42,319 nt of DNA from Ruaniaceae bacterium KH17 (GCA_900199505.1 FZQV01000023.1:1-42319); one strand, 5' to 3'. Counted from the first letter of the stretch, positions 24,311 to 32,128 are shown. Notes: generated by a model from the letters alone, not told the origin. Numbers and translations are program-made.

Positions 24311-25201
24311 ATGTCTCTCGCTTTCGCCTCGGCACTTCTAATCCTGTTCGCCGCGATCGCCGCGATCGCCGCACTCACGGGCCTCGCACTCTCCAAGACA
24401 AGCGTGAGCAGCAAGGCTGGACTCGATACCCAACGCCGGATTCGCCTGCTCTATGGAATCGCTGCACTGCTCGGCCTGGGGTTCGCACTGCTCGCATTCG
24501 TCGTCTTCCCCACGGTCTACGTCAACGCCGTGAAGGTTCCGGGACTACTCGCCGCACTCGCACCGGCGCTCGCAGGAACCGCGTTCGTGGTGACCGCGGG
24601 CGTCGGCGAGAGCTTCTGGCCGAAGCCCGAGGGTCAGCAGCGCGGGGCATTCCTCACGCGGCGCCCAGTCCTGGCGAACGCGGCACGGGTTCCCGCGTGG
24701 GCCGCTGTCACCTGGGGTTCACTCCTGCTGGCATTCCTGGTGTTCTGCGGCTTCGCGGCCACGTCCGACGGCGAAAGCGCAGGCAGGTCCATCGCCCACC
24801 CCGAGTGGAGCCCATACCGTAGTGGCGGGAGCGGCCCCTTCCCAGGCTGGCCATACGGGATCCCGATGCTAGTCTGCTCTGCGGTCCTCATCCTTCTCGC
24901 GATAGGAGTGCTGCACGTGATCGCCCGCCGCCCCGCGGTCTCCGGCACCACCCCCGAAGAGGACGCCCAACTCAGGCGCACCTCAGCCACCAGTCTCATG
25001 AAGGGCGTGCAACTCTCGCTCGCCGCGAGCCTCGCCGGGGTGTTGGCGATTGCCGGCCAGGCAGCCACCCACGGCGGTGTCATAGAAGAGGACGGCTACT
25101 TCGCAACCCTCGCCGGGCACTGGTGGGCGTATCCCGTGATCGTGGCGGCACCGATCGTGCTCATCACGGCCATCGTCATCGCGGCCCGGAGGAAGAAGTG
25201 A
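24311..25201 (+). CDS. Multi-pass membrane protein, unknown function
   Basis: Not recognised. It has 296 residues with about seven hydrophobic segments, near residues 4-28, 47-68, 80-98, 130-152, 183-206, 240-258 and 270-291. A Trp/Gly/Pro-rich outer loop lies near 165-182 (HPEWSPYRSGG...FPGWPYG). The C-terminus is basic (ARRKK), suggesting a cytoplasmic end. The ATG follows AAAGGAG at 7 bases. The next gene, 91 bases on, is a YtrA-type regulator; such regulators usually control adjacent membrane or ABC transporter genes, so the two probably form one operon. Confidence 0.8.
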   Translation: MSLAFASALLILFAAIAAIAALTGLALSKTSVSSKAGLDTQRRIRLLYGIAALLGLGFALLAFVVFPTVYVNAVKVPGLLAALAPALAGTAFVVTAGVGESFWPKPEGQQRGAFLTRRPVLANAARVPAWAAVTWGSLLLAFLVFCGFAATSDGESAGRSIAHPEWSPYRSGGSGPFPGWPYGIPMLVCSAVLILLAIGVLHVIARRPAVSGTTPEEDAQLRRTSATSLMKGVQLSLAASLAGVLAIAGQAATHGGVIEEDGYFATLAGHWWAYPVIVAAPIVLITAIVIAARRKK

Positions 25202-25292
25202 GCACGGCACAGGCGACCCCAACGCCCCTCGCGGGCATACTCCCCGCACGCGGGCTGGCTACGTCCGCCACCCGCCTAGATCGGAGTCGACG

Positions 25293-25679
25293 ATGAGCAC
25301 GCAGATCACGATCGACCTCGGCTCGGCGGTCCCCCCGTTCGAGCAAGTGCGCTCGCAACTCGCGTCCCTCATCACCTCGGGCACGCTCACCCCTGGGACC
25401 CGGCTCCCCACCGTGCGGGACCTGGCCGCAGACTTGGGGATCGCCGTCGGGACCGTGACGCGCGCCTATCGTGAGCTCGAGCAGCTCGGGCTGGTCACCT
25501 CACGACGACGGGTGGGGACTGTTGTGTCCGACGTCGTCCAGATCGGTTCCGAGCCCGTGCGGGCCGCCGTTGATCAGCTCGTGCGGGTGGCGCGGATCTC
25601 GGGCCTGCCCGACGACGACGTCCTCGCCCTCGTCCAAGGCGCCCTCCTCGCCACGCCCGAAGAAGATCGATCCCGCTGA
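25293..25679 (+). CDS. GntR-family transcriptional regulator, YtrA type
   Basis: A short GntR regulator of 128 residues. The winged helix-turn-helix spans about residues 14-80, with PPFEQVRSQLASLI, GTRLPTVRDLAADLGIA and YRELEQLGLV, followed by a short helical tail instead of a full effector domain, as in the YtrA subfamily. It probably represses its own operon through the inverted repeat at 24244-24263. GGAG precedes the ATG. Its last three residues and stop lie inside a 20-bp inverted repeat arm, so the native end may have been altered. Confidence 0.88.
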   Translation: MSTQITIDLGSAVPPFEQVRSQLASLITSGTLTPGTRLPTVRDLAADLGIAVGTVTRAYRELEQLGLVTSRRRVGTVVSDVVQIGSEPVRAAVDQLVRVARISGLPDDDVLALVQGALLATPEEDRSR

Positions 25680-25750
25680 AATCCGTACACCAGTTGGCCA
25701 AAACAGCCCTCACAGGCGCCACATGACCGCCTGGTGTACGGATTTCAGCG
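25674..25750. repeat. 20-bp perfect inverted repeat over the GntR stop codon
   Basis: The arm CGCTGAAATCCGTACACCAG (25674-25693) is matched by its exact complement at 25731-25750, with 37 bases between. The GntR TGA (25677-25679) lies in the left arm. It separates the convergent GntR and murB genes. It could be a shared terminator without a U-tract or a small inserted element. Confidence 0.85.
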
Positions 25751-25812
25751 GATGACGAGATACATGCGTCCCGTCCTTGGATACCGCGGGTACCCGGTCA
25801 ACGCTTCTCCGA

Positions 25813-26928
25813 TCAGAGGTAGACGGGCTCCGGGACAAGTTCCACGCCAAAAGCGTCCGCGACACCCTTCTGGACCTGGTCCGCGAGCGCCCGGATGTCC
25901 GACGCCGTCGCCTCGCCCCGGTTCGTGAGGGCGAGAACATGCTTGGTCGAGAGGGCGGCCGGCCCCGGCATCCCGAAGCCCTTCGTGAAGCCAGCGTGGT
26001 CGATCAACCAGGCGGCGGAGGTCTTCACGAGCCCCGGTACCACGGGCGCTTGCCCGCCGATCTGTCTTACTGCAGTGTGGTCACGGACCTCGTATCGCGG
26101 CGCATCCGCAGGCAGTGCCGCGGCCGCCTTCTCCGAGAGGATCGGGTTCGTGAAGAAGGAGCCGGCGGACCAGGTGTCGTGATCGGCGGCGTCCAGCACC
26201 ATGCCTTTGCCGCGGCGCAACTGAAGCACGGCCTTGCGCACCTCGGAACTCGGCACGCGCTCCCCCACTGCGACATCGAGCGTGCGCGCGAGCTCGGCGT
26301 AGCGGATCGGCGCGGAGAGGCTCGCGAGCCGGAAACTGAAGTTCACGTCGAGTACCACGTAGCGCCCGGTGGGACCCCAGATGCGCCCACCGCCGGCTTC
26401 AGCGGAATGCAACGTGCGCTTCATCATCGAATCGCGATACCCGAGCTGCATCTCAAACAGCGCGATCAGCCGCGGCCGCCGCTCCAGCCGGTCCCAGACG
26501 CGGATCGAAGAAAGCGTCTCCGCCACCTCCTGGCCGTACGCGCCCACGTTCTGGATCGGCGTGGCGCCCGTGCTGCCGGGGATCCCAGACAGCGCCTCAA
26601 TCCCCATCCACTCTTCGGCGATCGCCAGCTGTACGACGTCGTCCCACGGCTGCCCCGCCACCACGTTCAGAGCCGCTCCGCCACAGCAGGAGCCCTCCTC
26701 GTTCGGGTTCATATCCGTCATGCCGGTGCGAACATCCCGCACGACGACGCCTTCGAACCGCTCGTCCGAGGCGACCACATTCGAGCCGCCGCCGAGGACG
26801 AGGAGGGGGGCGCCGTCGTCGTCGGCCTGCTGGACCGCGGTGATGATCTCCTCTTCCGAGGCGGCCTCCACGTAGGTAGCGATCTCGCCGCCGATGCGGA
26901 GGGTGGTCAGATCCGAAAGGCGTGTCAT
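25813..26928 (-). CDS. murB: UDP-N-acetylenolpyruvoylglucosamine reductase
   Basis: MurB, the FAD-dependent reductase that completes UDP-N-acetylmuramate in peptidoglycan synthesis. It has 371 residues. The FAD domain has LVLGGGSNVVASD and ALSGIPGSTGATPIQNVGAY; the substrate domain has GYRDSMMKR, the catalytic Ser in WSAGSFFTNP, and STKHVLALTNRGEAT near the C-terminus. The frame begins at an ATG at 26943, but that codon is part of the AAGGAG ribosome site, so the ATG at 26926-26928 (MTRLSDL) is chosen. It runs convergent with GntR. Confidence 0.95.
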   Translation of the reverse strand: MTRLSDLTTLRIGGEIATYVEAASEEEIITAVQQADDDGAPLLVLGGGSNVVASDERFEGVVVRDVRTGMTDMNPNEEGSCCGGAALNVVAGQPWDDVVQLAIAEEWMGIEALSGIPGSTGATPIQNVGAYGQEVAETLSSIRVWDRLERRPRLIALFEMQLGYRDSMMKRTLHSAEAGGGRIWGPTGRYVVLDVNFSFRLASLSAPIRYAELARTLDVAVGERVPSSEVRKAVLQLRRGKGMVLDAADHDTWSAGSFFTNPILSEKAAAALPADAPRYEVRDHTAVRQIGGQAPVVPGLVKTSAAWLIDHAGFTKGFGMPGPAALSTKHVLALTNRGEATASDIRALADQVQKGVADAFGVELVPEPVYL

Positions 26929-26976
26929 TCGGCTCTCCTTCATAGGGAATCGCTCCTAGCGATCTCCGCTTTCGTA

Positions 26977-27136
26977 CGTCATTCTGCGTGGAACGAAGTG
27001 GAGTCGCAGAATCTAGAACCTTGCGTTGCCTCCAGCGTAAGGCCTGGATCCTGCGACTACACCCTTCGGGATCCGCGCAGGATGACGAGGGGGTCGCACA
27101 CGCCCCCAACCAGCAGGCTCCGCGCAGGATGACGAC
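26977..27136. repeat. Dispersed bipartite palindrome, full copy plus trailing fragment
   Basis: The full element is 26977-27087 (CGTCATTCTGCG...CGCAGAATCTAG and CTGGATCCTGCG...CGCAGGATGACG). A second fragment (CTCCGCGCAGGATGACGACG) lies at 27118-27137. The gap is between the dehydratase pair and murB. Confidence 0.88.
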
Positions 27137-27193
27137 GACAGTGCAACGATGCGGAAATCGTGGTCTCGACTCCACTCGCTGCGCTCATTACGC

Positions 27194-27598
27194 TCAACCA
27201 ACCTCTGCGCGGACCGTGGCGCGCGTGCGCGCGAGCACACCCTGGCCGTCGCAGGTGACGGCGATGTTGACCTGCCAGGTCTCGCCGTCAACGGCGCCTA
27301 GCGTGCCAACGATCTCCAGTTCGGCCTCGCCCGGGTCCGGGACAGGCACGGGCCGCGAGAAACGGGTCCCAAACGAGAGGATCCGGCCGGGATCGCCCGC
27401 CCATTCCTCAAGCGCGGCGGAGGCGCAGCCCATGGTGAGCATGCCGTGCGCGATCACGCCCGGCAACCCCACCTCGGTGGCGAAGCGCTCATTCCAGTGG
27501 ATCTCGTTGAAGTCGCCGGAGGCGCCGGCGTAGCGAACGAGGCGGGCGCGGTCGATCGCGGTGGTGGTACGGAACAGCTCGGTGCCAATCTCGGTCAT
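27194..27598 (-). CDS. MaoC-like (R)-specific hydratase/dehydratase, HadB type
   Basis: A hot-dog-fold dehydratase subunit of 134 residues. The hydratase-2 motif is clear: ASGDFNEIHWNERFA followed by GLPGVIAHGMLTMG, with the catalytic Asp and His. Its ATG overlaps the stop of the preceding gene (ATGA), so the pair probably makes a heterodimer, as HadA/HadB does in mycobacteria. In mycobacteria the pair dehydrates 3-hydroxyacyl-ACP in long-chain fatty acid synthesis; the substrate here is inferred. Confidence 0.85.
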   Translation of the reverse strand: MTEIGTELFRTTTAIDRARLVRYAGASGDFNEIHWNERFATEVGLPGVIAHGMLTMGCASAALEEWAGDPGRILSFGTRFSRPVPVPDPGEAELEIVGTLGAVDGETWQVNIAVTCDGQGVLARTRATVRAEVG

Positions 27599-28065
27599 TT
27601 GCCCTCTCCCCTCACGGCCATGGTGGAGATCACCGTGGCAACTGGCCCATCGCCGTCGGCAATCTCCACTCGGGTTGTCACGAAGGAGAGCCCCGCACGG
27701 TGGGTGATCGACTCGACGTGGCAGGTGGCCTCGAGCACGTCCCCGGCAACAATGGGCCGGTGGTGCTCGAACGACTCTTCCGCGTGGACCACGCGCGAGA
27801 AGTCGATGCCGGATTCGGGGCTCTTGACGTACGCGAACTCGGCGCGCTGGGCGAGCACCACGGCAAAGGTGGGCGGGGCCACGACATCGCGGTACCCCGC
27901 CGCGCGCGCGGCCTCGGCATCGAAGTGGAGCGGGGACGTGGCGCCCACGGCCTGGGCGAACTCGGCGATCTTCACGGCCGAGACCCGGTAACGCTCCGGC
28001 GGTGGAAATGACGAACCCACGAGCGCGTCATTCACGCTCGTGGGTGCGGGGGTGGCTGAACTCAT
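27595..28065 (-). CDS. MaoC-like dehydratase N-terminal-domain protein, HadA type
   Basis: The partner hot-dog subunit, 156 residues. It has the FAS1-type dehydratase N-domain pattern, FPPPERYRVSAVKIAEFAQAVG, then VAPPTFAVVL and the overhanging segment VVHAEESFEHHRPIVAGDVLEA, but no hydratase-2 catalytic motif. It lies 23 bases after rpmG and overlaps the next gene by 4 bases. The start could also be an internal GTG 10 codons on; the ribosome site before the ATG is weak. Confidence 0.82.
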   Translation of the reverse strand: MSSATPAPTSVNDALVGSSFPPPERYRVSAVKIAEFAQAVGATSPLHFDAEAARAAGYRDVVAPPTFAVVLAQRAEFAYVKSPESGIDFSRVVHAEESFEHHRPIVAGDVLEATCHVESITHRAGLSFVTTRVEIADGDGPVATVISTMAVRGEGK

Positions 28066-28088
28066 GGATCCAGCCTAGCCGGGGACCG

Positions 28089-28259
28089 TTAGCGGGTCTC
28101 CTTGTGGCTGGTGTGCGCGTTGCAGCGCGCGCAGTACTTGGTGATGGTGAGCCGGTCCGGCGTGTTGCGGCGGTTCTTCTTGGTGATGTAGTTGCGCTCC
28201 TTGCACTGCTCGCAGGCGAGAGTGATCTTGGGGCGCACGTCGCTGCTCTTGCTGGCCAC
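28089..28259 (-). CDS. rpmG: 50S ribosomal protein L33, zinc-binding form
   Basis: L33 with 56 residues: [19 protein letters not shown] and the ending HTSHKETR. Two CxxC pairs (CEQC and CARC) show the zinc-containing form. The frame is open upstream, but the GTG at 28257-28259 follows AGGAGG and fits the family length. First gene of rpmG-hadA-hadB, an order seen in other actinobacteria. Confidence 0.95.
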   Translation of the reverse strand: MASKSSDVRPKITLACEQCKERNYITKKNRRNTPDRLTITKYCARCNAHTSHKETR

Positions 28260-28428
28260 GATTTCCTCCTGGATTGGTGGGCCTCTCGGCCCGGGCGGCT
28301 TTCCACCGCTCACGTTCTAGTGCATGCTCACATGCGAAGAATCATCCTACCCGCACAGAGCGCCTTGCCCATAATAGCGGCGCCAGCCCGCCCTGACACC
28401 CTCCCCAAGTGTGAGATTGCGCGCCTCC

Positions 28429-29709
28429 TCAGCGAGCGCGCGCCGTCAGCCAGGCCATCGGTATCAGTAGTCCGACGGCGATCGCCGCCAGCCAGGCGAA
28501 GCTCGTGGCGGCCAGGATGGGGCCGGAGAGCAGCGCGGCCGTGGCGCCGGCGAGGTTGGCGAGCGCGTCCACGCCGCCCTGCGATTGGGCGCGTGACTCC
28601 GCCGAGATCGTGGCACTGAAGAGGGCCGAACCCGCCACGTTCGCGAACGACCAGCCGAGCCCCAGGAGGAACAGCGAGACCACCATCCAGGTGATCGAGT
28701 CGGGCACGAGAATCGCCACAATCAGCGACGCCAACAAGATTCCGATCCCGACGGCGATCGCGGCCCTATGCCCGAGCCGATCCGTCGCGATGCCCACCAG
28801 CGGCGCAAACGCGTACATGCCCACGATGTGAAGGGAGATCGTGATGCCGATGATCGTGATCGAGCCGCCGTGGTGGTTGAGGTGGACCGGGGTCATGGTC
28901 ATCACGGCCACCATCACCGCCTGCGCGCAGAGAATCGTGACCACGGCGTAGCGGGCGCTGGAGTTGCCCGCGAGCTCGTCGAGGACGCGCCGGATGCTGC
29001 CCTGCCGCTTGGTCTTCGGTGCGGCGGAGGGCGCACTCTGCTGCAGGAGCAGGAGCGGATCGGGACGCAGGAATGCGGCGACAACGATCCCCGCGAGGAG
29101 CAGGAAAACTGCCGCAATCGCGAACGCCGCGGCGAAGGGCACCAGCGTGATGCTGCCGCCGAGCCACTCCCCCACGGCGCCGAGGTTCGGGCCGAGCACC
29201 ATGCCGATCGTGCCCACCCATACGATCAGTGAGAGTGACTTCGCGTGGTTCGCGGGAGTGGCGAGATCCGTGGCGGCGAAACGCGCCTGGAGCGTCACGG
29301 CGGAGCCCGCGCCGATCAGCAGCAGGCCGAGGAACAGCGGCGCCACGAGACTCCACTGCGCGGAGGCCACGAGGAGCGCCGCGCCGATTGCCGCGAGGAA
29401 CCAGCCGCTGGAAAGCGCGATCCGGCGCCCGGATCTGGCGGCGAGGTTGCCGAGCGGGAAGCCGAGCAGTGCCGCGCCAAGAGTGCTCGCGGTACGGGCG
29501 ACTCCCGCCCATGCTTCGGAGTCGGTGACGTCCCCGGCGAGCAGGATCCCGATGGTTGGCGCCACACCGACACCGACAGTTCCCACGATCTGCGAGATTG
29601 CGAGCACCCAGAGGGTGCGCCGCTGCGCGGCCGCGAGAGTGTGAGGAGAGGGAACGCCGTCGGGAAGGGTCACAGCATCCATTTCTACACGAGAATCCTC
29701 GCGGGACAT
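28429..29709 (-). CDS. MFS transporter
   Basis: A major facilitator of 426 residues with 12 hydrophobic segments in two sets of six. The loop after helix 2 has GNLAARSGRRIAL, and the matching loop in the second half is GIATDRLGHRAAI, both of the G-x-x-x-D/A-R-x-G-R-R/H type. A central cytoplasmic loop near residue 230 is charged. The substrate is unknown; the pattern fits a drug- or metabolite-efflux protein. An internal ATG at residue 10 is an alternative start. TAATAC lies 10 bases before the first ATG, so the leader would be short or absent. Confidence 0.85.
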   Translation of the reverse strand: MSREDSRVEMDAVTLPDGVPSPHTLAAAQRRTLWVLAISQIVGTVGVGVAPTIGILLAGDVTDSEAWAGVARTASTLGAALLGFPLGNLAARSGRRIALSSGWFLAAIGAALLVASAQWSLVAPLFLGLLLIGAGSAVTLQARFAATDLATPANHAKSLSLIVWVGTIGMVLGPNLGAVGEWLGGSITLVPFAAAFAIAAVFLLLAGIVVAAFLRPDPLLLLQQSAPSAAPKTKRQGSIRRVLDELAGNSSARYAVVTILCAQAVMVAVMTMTPVHLNHHGGSITIIGITISLHIVGMYAFAPLVGIATDRLGHRAAIAVGIGILLASLIVAILVPDSITWMVVSLFLLGLGWSFANVAGSALFSATISAESRAQSQGGVDALANLAGATAALLSGPILAATSFAWLAAIAVGLLIPMAWLTARAR

Positions 29710-29851
29710 ACCCCTACCCGTATTACGGCGGACGCGGCATCCTAATGTGGAGCAAATGACCTTCTATGCCGCGGAATAGACGGCCAGCAACTCCATAACC
29801 GCGCCGAGGGCGTCGGCATACCGTGTGCGCTCGGCGGCCCGCTCGGCGCAT

Positions 29852-29907
29852 GTTGGGGCACGCTCGTCCCTTTATGGCGCTCCATACGTTCCCAGATGTG
29901 CCCCAAC
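29852..29907. repeat. 56-bp palindromic element, copy C
   Basis: It begins GTTGGGGCAC and ends GTGCCCCAAC, a perfect 10-bp outer stem, with TTATGGCGC in the middle. Its length (56) and its sequence match the reverse complement of copies A (31531-31586) and B (31811-31866). It lies between the divergent MFS and HAD genes. Confidence 0.8.
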
Positions 29908-29942
29908 TCTTCGCGATACGCTCGGAACAGCAAGGAGGGCGC

Positions 29943-30539
29943 ATGGTGATCACAACCGTTGTCTTTGACCTGGGCCAGGTGCTGATCGGATGGGATCCGT
30001 ACCTTCCGTTCGCGAGCGAGATGAGCCGTGCCGAATGGCAGCGCCGCGCGGATGCGGCCAACTTCACCGCACTGAACCTGCTCTCCGACGGCGGCACCCC
30101 CACTCAGGAGATCATCGCGCGTGCCGCTGAACGCGACCCGGCACACGGCGAGTTCATGGCGCGCTACTTCACGGGAGCGGATGAGGCACTCACCGGGCCA
30201 ATCCCCGGCACCGCGGAGATCGTGGCGGAGCTCAAAGCTGCGGGAATTCGCGTCCTGGGGCTCACGAACTGGTCCGCCGAGACCATCCACCTCGGCCCCG
30301 CGAAGGCTCCCGCGATCGGAGAACTCGAGGGCATCGTCGTCTCGGGGGAAGAGCGCGTCACCAAGCCCGATCCGGAGATCTTCCGGCGGCTGATTGCCCG
30401 GTACGACCTCGATCCGGTGCGCACAGTTTTCATCGATGACAGCTCGCGTAACGTGGCAGCCGCGGCCGAACTCGGATTCGTGGCGATCCAGTTCACGGAC
30501 GCCGCACAACTGCGCGCACGCCTCGCTGGAGTCCTTTGA
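29943..30539 (+). CDS. HAD-family phosphatase, YihX-like
   Basis: A HAD hydrolase of 198 residues from the ATG behind GGAGG. Motif I is VFDLGQVLIGWD with nucleophile Asp9; the usual second Asp is Gly, as in the YihX branch. Motif II is LTNWS, motif III has Lys in TKPDPEIF, and motif IV is VFIDDSSRN. YihX of E. coli hydrolyses glucose 1-phosphate; the substrate here is not known. An upstream frame extension lacks homology and crosses the 56-bp element. Confidence 0.88.
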   Translation: MVITTVVFDLGQVLIGWDPYLPFASEMSRAEWQRRADAANFTALNLLSDGGTPTQEIIARAAERDPAHGEFMARYFTGADEALTGPIPGTAEIVAELKAAGIRVLGLTNWSAETIHLGPAKAPAIGELEGIVVSGEERVTKPDPEIFRRLIARYDLDPVRTVFIDDSSRNVAAAAELGFVAIQFTDAAQLRARLAGVL

Positions 30540-30839
30540 GTGAAACCCCGAGATCACCGGTAGCGGGAGCAGGACTGGAAGCCGGAAACTCGACGCACCT
30601 ATTACTGCTCACTCCGCCCTTTCTCTAGAGCCATCGACGGCGAGGACAGGTGGAAGGACCCATCGCGCATGCTTCCGTCAGTTCGTTGTGGGCCCGGTAC
30701 GCCGCGCCCCGCACCTGATTGGGCTCTCCGATCGGACATTCTCCGGGATGACTGCGACGACCGCACGACCCGCTCAGCAGACCAGTAGTCGCGTCAGCCG
30801 AGCGCGGTAGACTCACGACACGCAGGAAAGGCGCTCACC
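30540..30839. other. Intergenic region before the antitoxin gene
   Basis: 300 bases without a supported gene. Near the end, TAGACT (about 30809-30814) could be the -10 of the antitoxin promoter, and GGAAAGG is its ribosome site. No repeat or RNA is seen. Confidence 0.4.
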
Positions 30840-31064
30840 ATGACCACCATCCCGCAGTACTTGACCGGCATCGAGCTAGAGCGGGCCCTGGCCTGCATCG
30901 AGAAGGGACAGCATCTCGCCGGTCACTTCCCGGACGCAGAGGACCTCGCGGCCGCAACGCGGATTCTCACCGGACAGGTGACTCCCGAAGAGGCCGAGAT
31001 AGAGCTAGCCGAGGCGCTAGCTCGCGTTGTTGAGAAGGAGCAGGCTCAGCTCCGTGGCAGCTGA
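30840..31064 (+). CDS. VbhA-like antitoxin of a Fic toxin
   Basis: A 74-residue acidic, helical protein. The segment AEDLAAATRILTGQVTPEEAEIELAEAL resembles the antitoxin-VbhA pattern of small Fic inhibitors (a helix, then G-x-[IV]-[TS]-x-x-E). The typical inhibitory helix S/T-x-x-x-E-G is not obvious. GGAAAGG precedes the ATG. Its last codons (CTCCGTGGCAGCTGA) contain a GTG overlapping the stop, the expected start of a coupled fic gene, but that frame now gives only a 28-residue peptide. The remaining partner gene downstream is broken. Confidence 0.65.
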   Translation: MTTIPQYLTGIELERALACIEKGQHLAGHFPDAEDLAAATRILTGQVTPEEAEIELAEALARVVEKEQAQLRGS

Positions 31065-31140
31065 CGAGCTCCGCGCGAGTATGCACGCATCCCTCGACCT
31101 CATCGTCGAGCGGGAGCGGGCTCAGCTCCGGGGCAGCTGA
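31054..31140 (+). pseudogene. Duplicated tail of a second antitoxin
   Basis: From the GTG at 31054, a 28-residue frame reads VAADELRASMHASLDLIVER and ends ERAQLRGS. This ending repeats the end of the preceding antitoxin (EKEQAQLRGS), and the DNA CAGGCTCAGCTCCGTGGCAG is matched by CGGGCTCAGCTCCGGGGCAG 76 bases later. It looks like the 3' end of a paralogous antitoxin joined to the first by recombination in shared sequence. It is not likely to be a working gene. Confidence 0.6.
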
Positions 31141-31790
31141 CGACCGTTACACGATCGCAGGCAGCGGCGGCGTTCTGATCAACAAGCTTGGCCTTACCAC
31201 CCGAGAGGGTGTTGACGAGGCGATGAACGAAGCCGCCTCGCTGTACTGGGTTGATCTCCGTCTAGAGCCGATTCCTGACGTTCTTGACCTCGACTATCTC
31301 CGAATGATTCATCGTCAGCTACTCTCGCCCGTGGTGGAGTGGGCGGGCGAGCTACGCCAAGCGGGTGACGAGGTGATTGCGGGCGATACCGGGATTGTCT
31401 ACGCGATGTCGGTGTTCTTCCGTGACGGTCTCGATGACGTGTTCGCTCAGCTCGCGGGCGAGGACTACCTGACGGGGCTCGGCGCTGACGAGTTCACGGA
31501 CGGGCTTGCCGCACGTGCGCCGCAGCGCCAGTTGGGGCGCGCTCGTCCTCCGATACCGCGCCATAAGAGGACGACAGCGCCCCAACGGGCCCGAACGCCC
31601 ATGACACGCGCTCTCAGACGGCATATGTGGACCGTCTGGCCGTTCGCGCGGGCCATCCGATCGCATGGGAGACGATTGACGTCGAGGAACTACGTACGGC
31701 CAGACTCCGGGCAGTCTCCGGCAGCAGTCGACCGCTCGCGGTCATAGGCCCATTTCGGATGTGCGACGTCGACCTGGCTCAAGGCATACT
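31130..31790 (+). pseudogene. Fic-domain toxin, broken
   Basis: The frame reads DDRYTIAGSGGVLINKLGLT, then DLDYLRMIHRQLLSPVVEWAGELR, the N-terminal Fic pattern, up to ADEFTDGLAAR at 31510. The next part should hold the active-site motif HPFxxGNG/TR. Instead a 99-base repeat copy (31511-31609) follows. Fic-like sequence resumes at 31615 as QTAYVDRLAVRAGHPIAWE, out of phase with the first part. The expected GTG start is GGG at 31130-31132, so translation could begin only at the internal ATG at 31223. Fic enzymes AMPylate targets with the motif His, so this one should be inactive. Confidence 0.8.
31511..31609. repeat. 99-bp direct repeat with 56-bp palindrome, copy A
   Basis: It matches 31791-31889 with one difference (31530 A versus 31810 T). 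The core 31531-31586 has 20-base arms (GTTGGGGCGC...GTCCTC and its complement) with two mismatched positions and a 16-base loop. It lies inside the fic gene. Confidence 0.92.
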
Positions 31791-31889
31791 GCACGTGCGC
31801 CGCAGCGCCTGTTGGGGCGCGCTCGTCCTCCGATACCGCGCCATAAGAGGACGACAGCGCCCCAACGGGCCCGAACGCCCATGACACGC
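31791..31889. repeat. 99-bp direct repeat with 56-bp palindrome, copy B
   Basis: The second near-identical copy, exactly 280 bases from copy A and in the same orientation, just past the recognisable fic sequence. The two copies could recombine and delete the segment between them. Nothing gene-like is seen from here to the tRNA-Met terminator. Confidence 0.92.
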
Positions 31890-32017
31890 CGACGCCATAC
31901 ACACTTCTTGGCCTATAAGCCCCGTTTTGTCCTGTCGGCCCGAATCTCGCAACATCGCAGTGCGTTGCAGGGATCCTGACGGCAACTGGATTCCCGCGCC
32001 GTACGTGCCTGGGTACG

Positions 32018-32049
32018 CAAAAGACCCGGTCCTCGCGGGAACCGGGTCT
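32018..32049 (-). terminator. Terminator after tRNA-Met
   Basis: A 9-bp stem AGACCCGGT/ACCGGGTCT extended by two C-G pairs around a small loop. On the minus strand it is followed by TTTTGCG. It ends the tRNA-Thr/tRNA-Met transcript. Confidence 0.85.
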
Positions 32050-32053
32050 GTAG

Positions 32054-32127
32054 TAGCGGGAGAGGGACTCGAACCCTCGACCTCACGATTATGAGTCGTG
32101 CGCTCTCGCCAACTGAGCTACCCCGCC
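32054..32127 (-). tRNA. tRNA-Met (CAT), elongator type
   Basis: A 74-base cloverleaf: acceptor GGCGGGG with TCCCGCT (two G-U pairs), anticodon stem CACGA/TCGTG around CTCATAA, T arm GGTTCGAGTCC, discriminator A. The anticodon stem lacks the GGG/CCC of initiators. CCA is not encoded. Confidence 0.95.
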
Positions 32128-32128
32128 A

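Noticed and set aside
31531-31586. Palindromic element as an integron attC site
   Set aside because: The ends are GTT...AAC, the reverse of the attC arrangement (AAC-type R'' on the left, GTT-type R' on the right), and no integrase is near.
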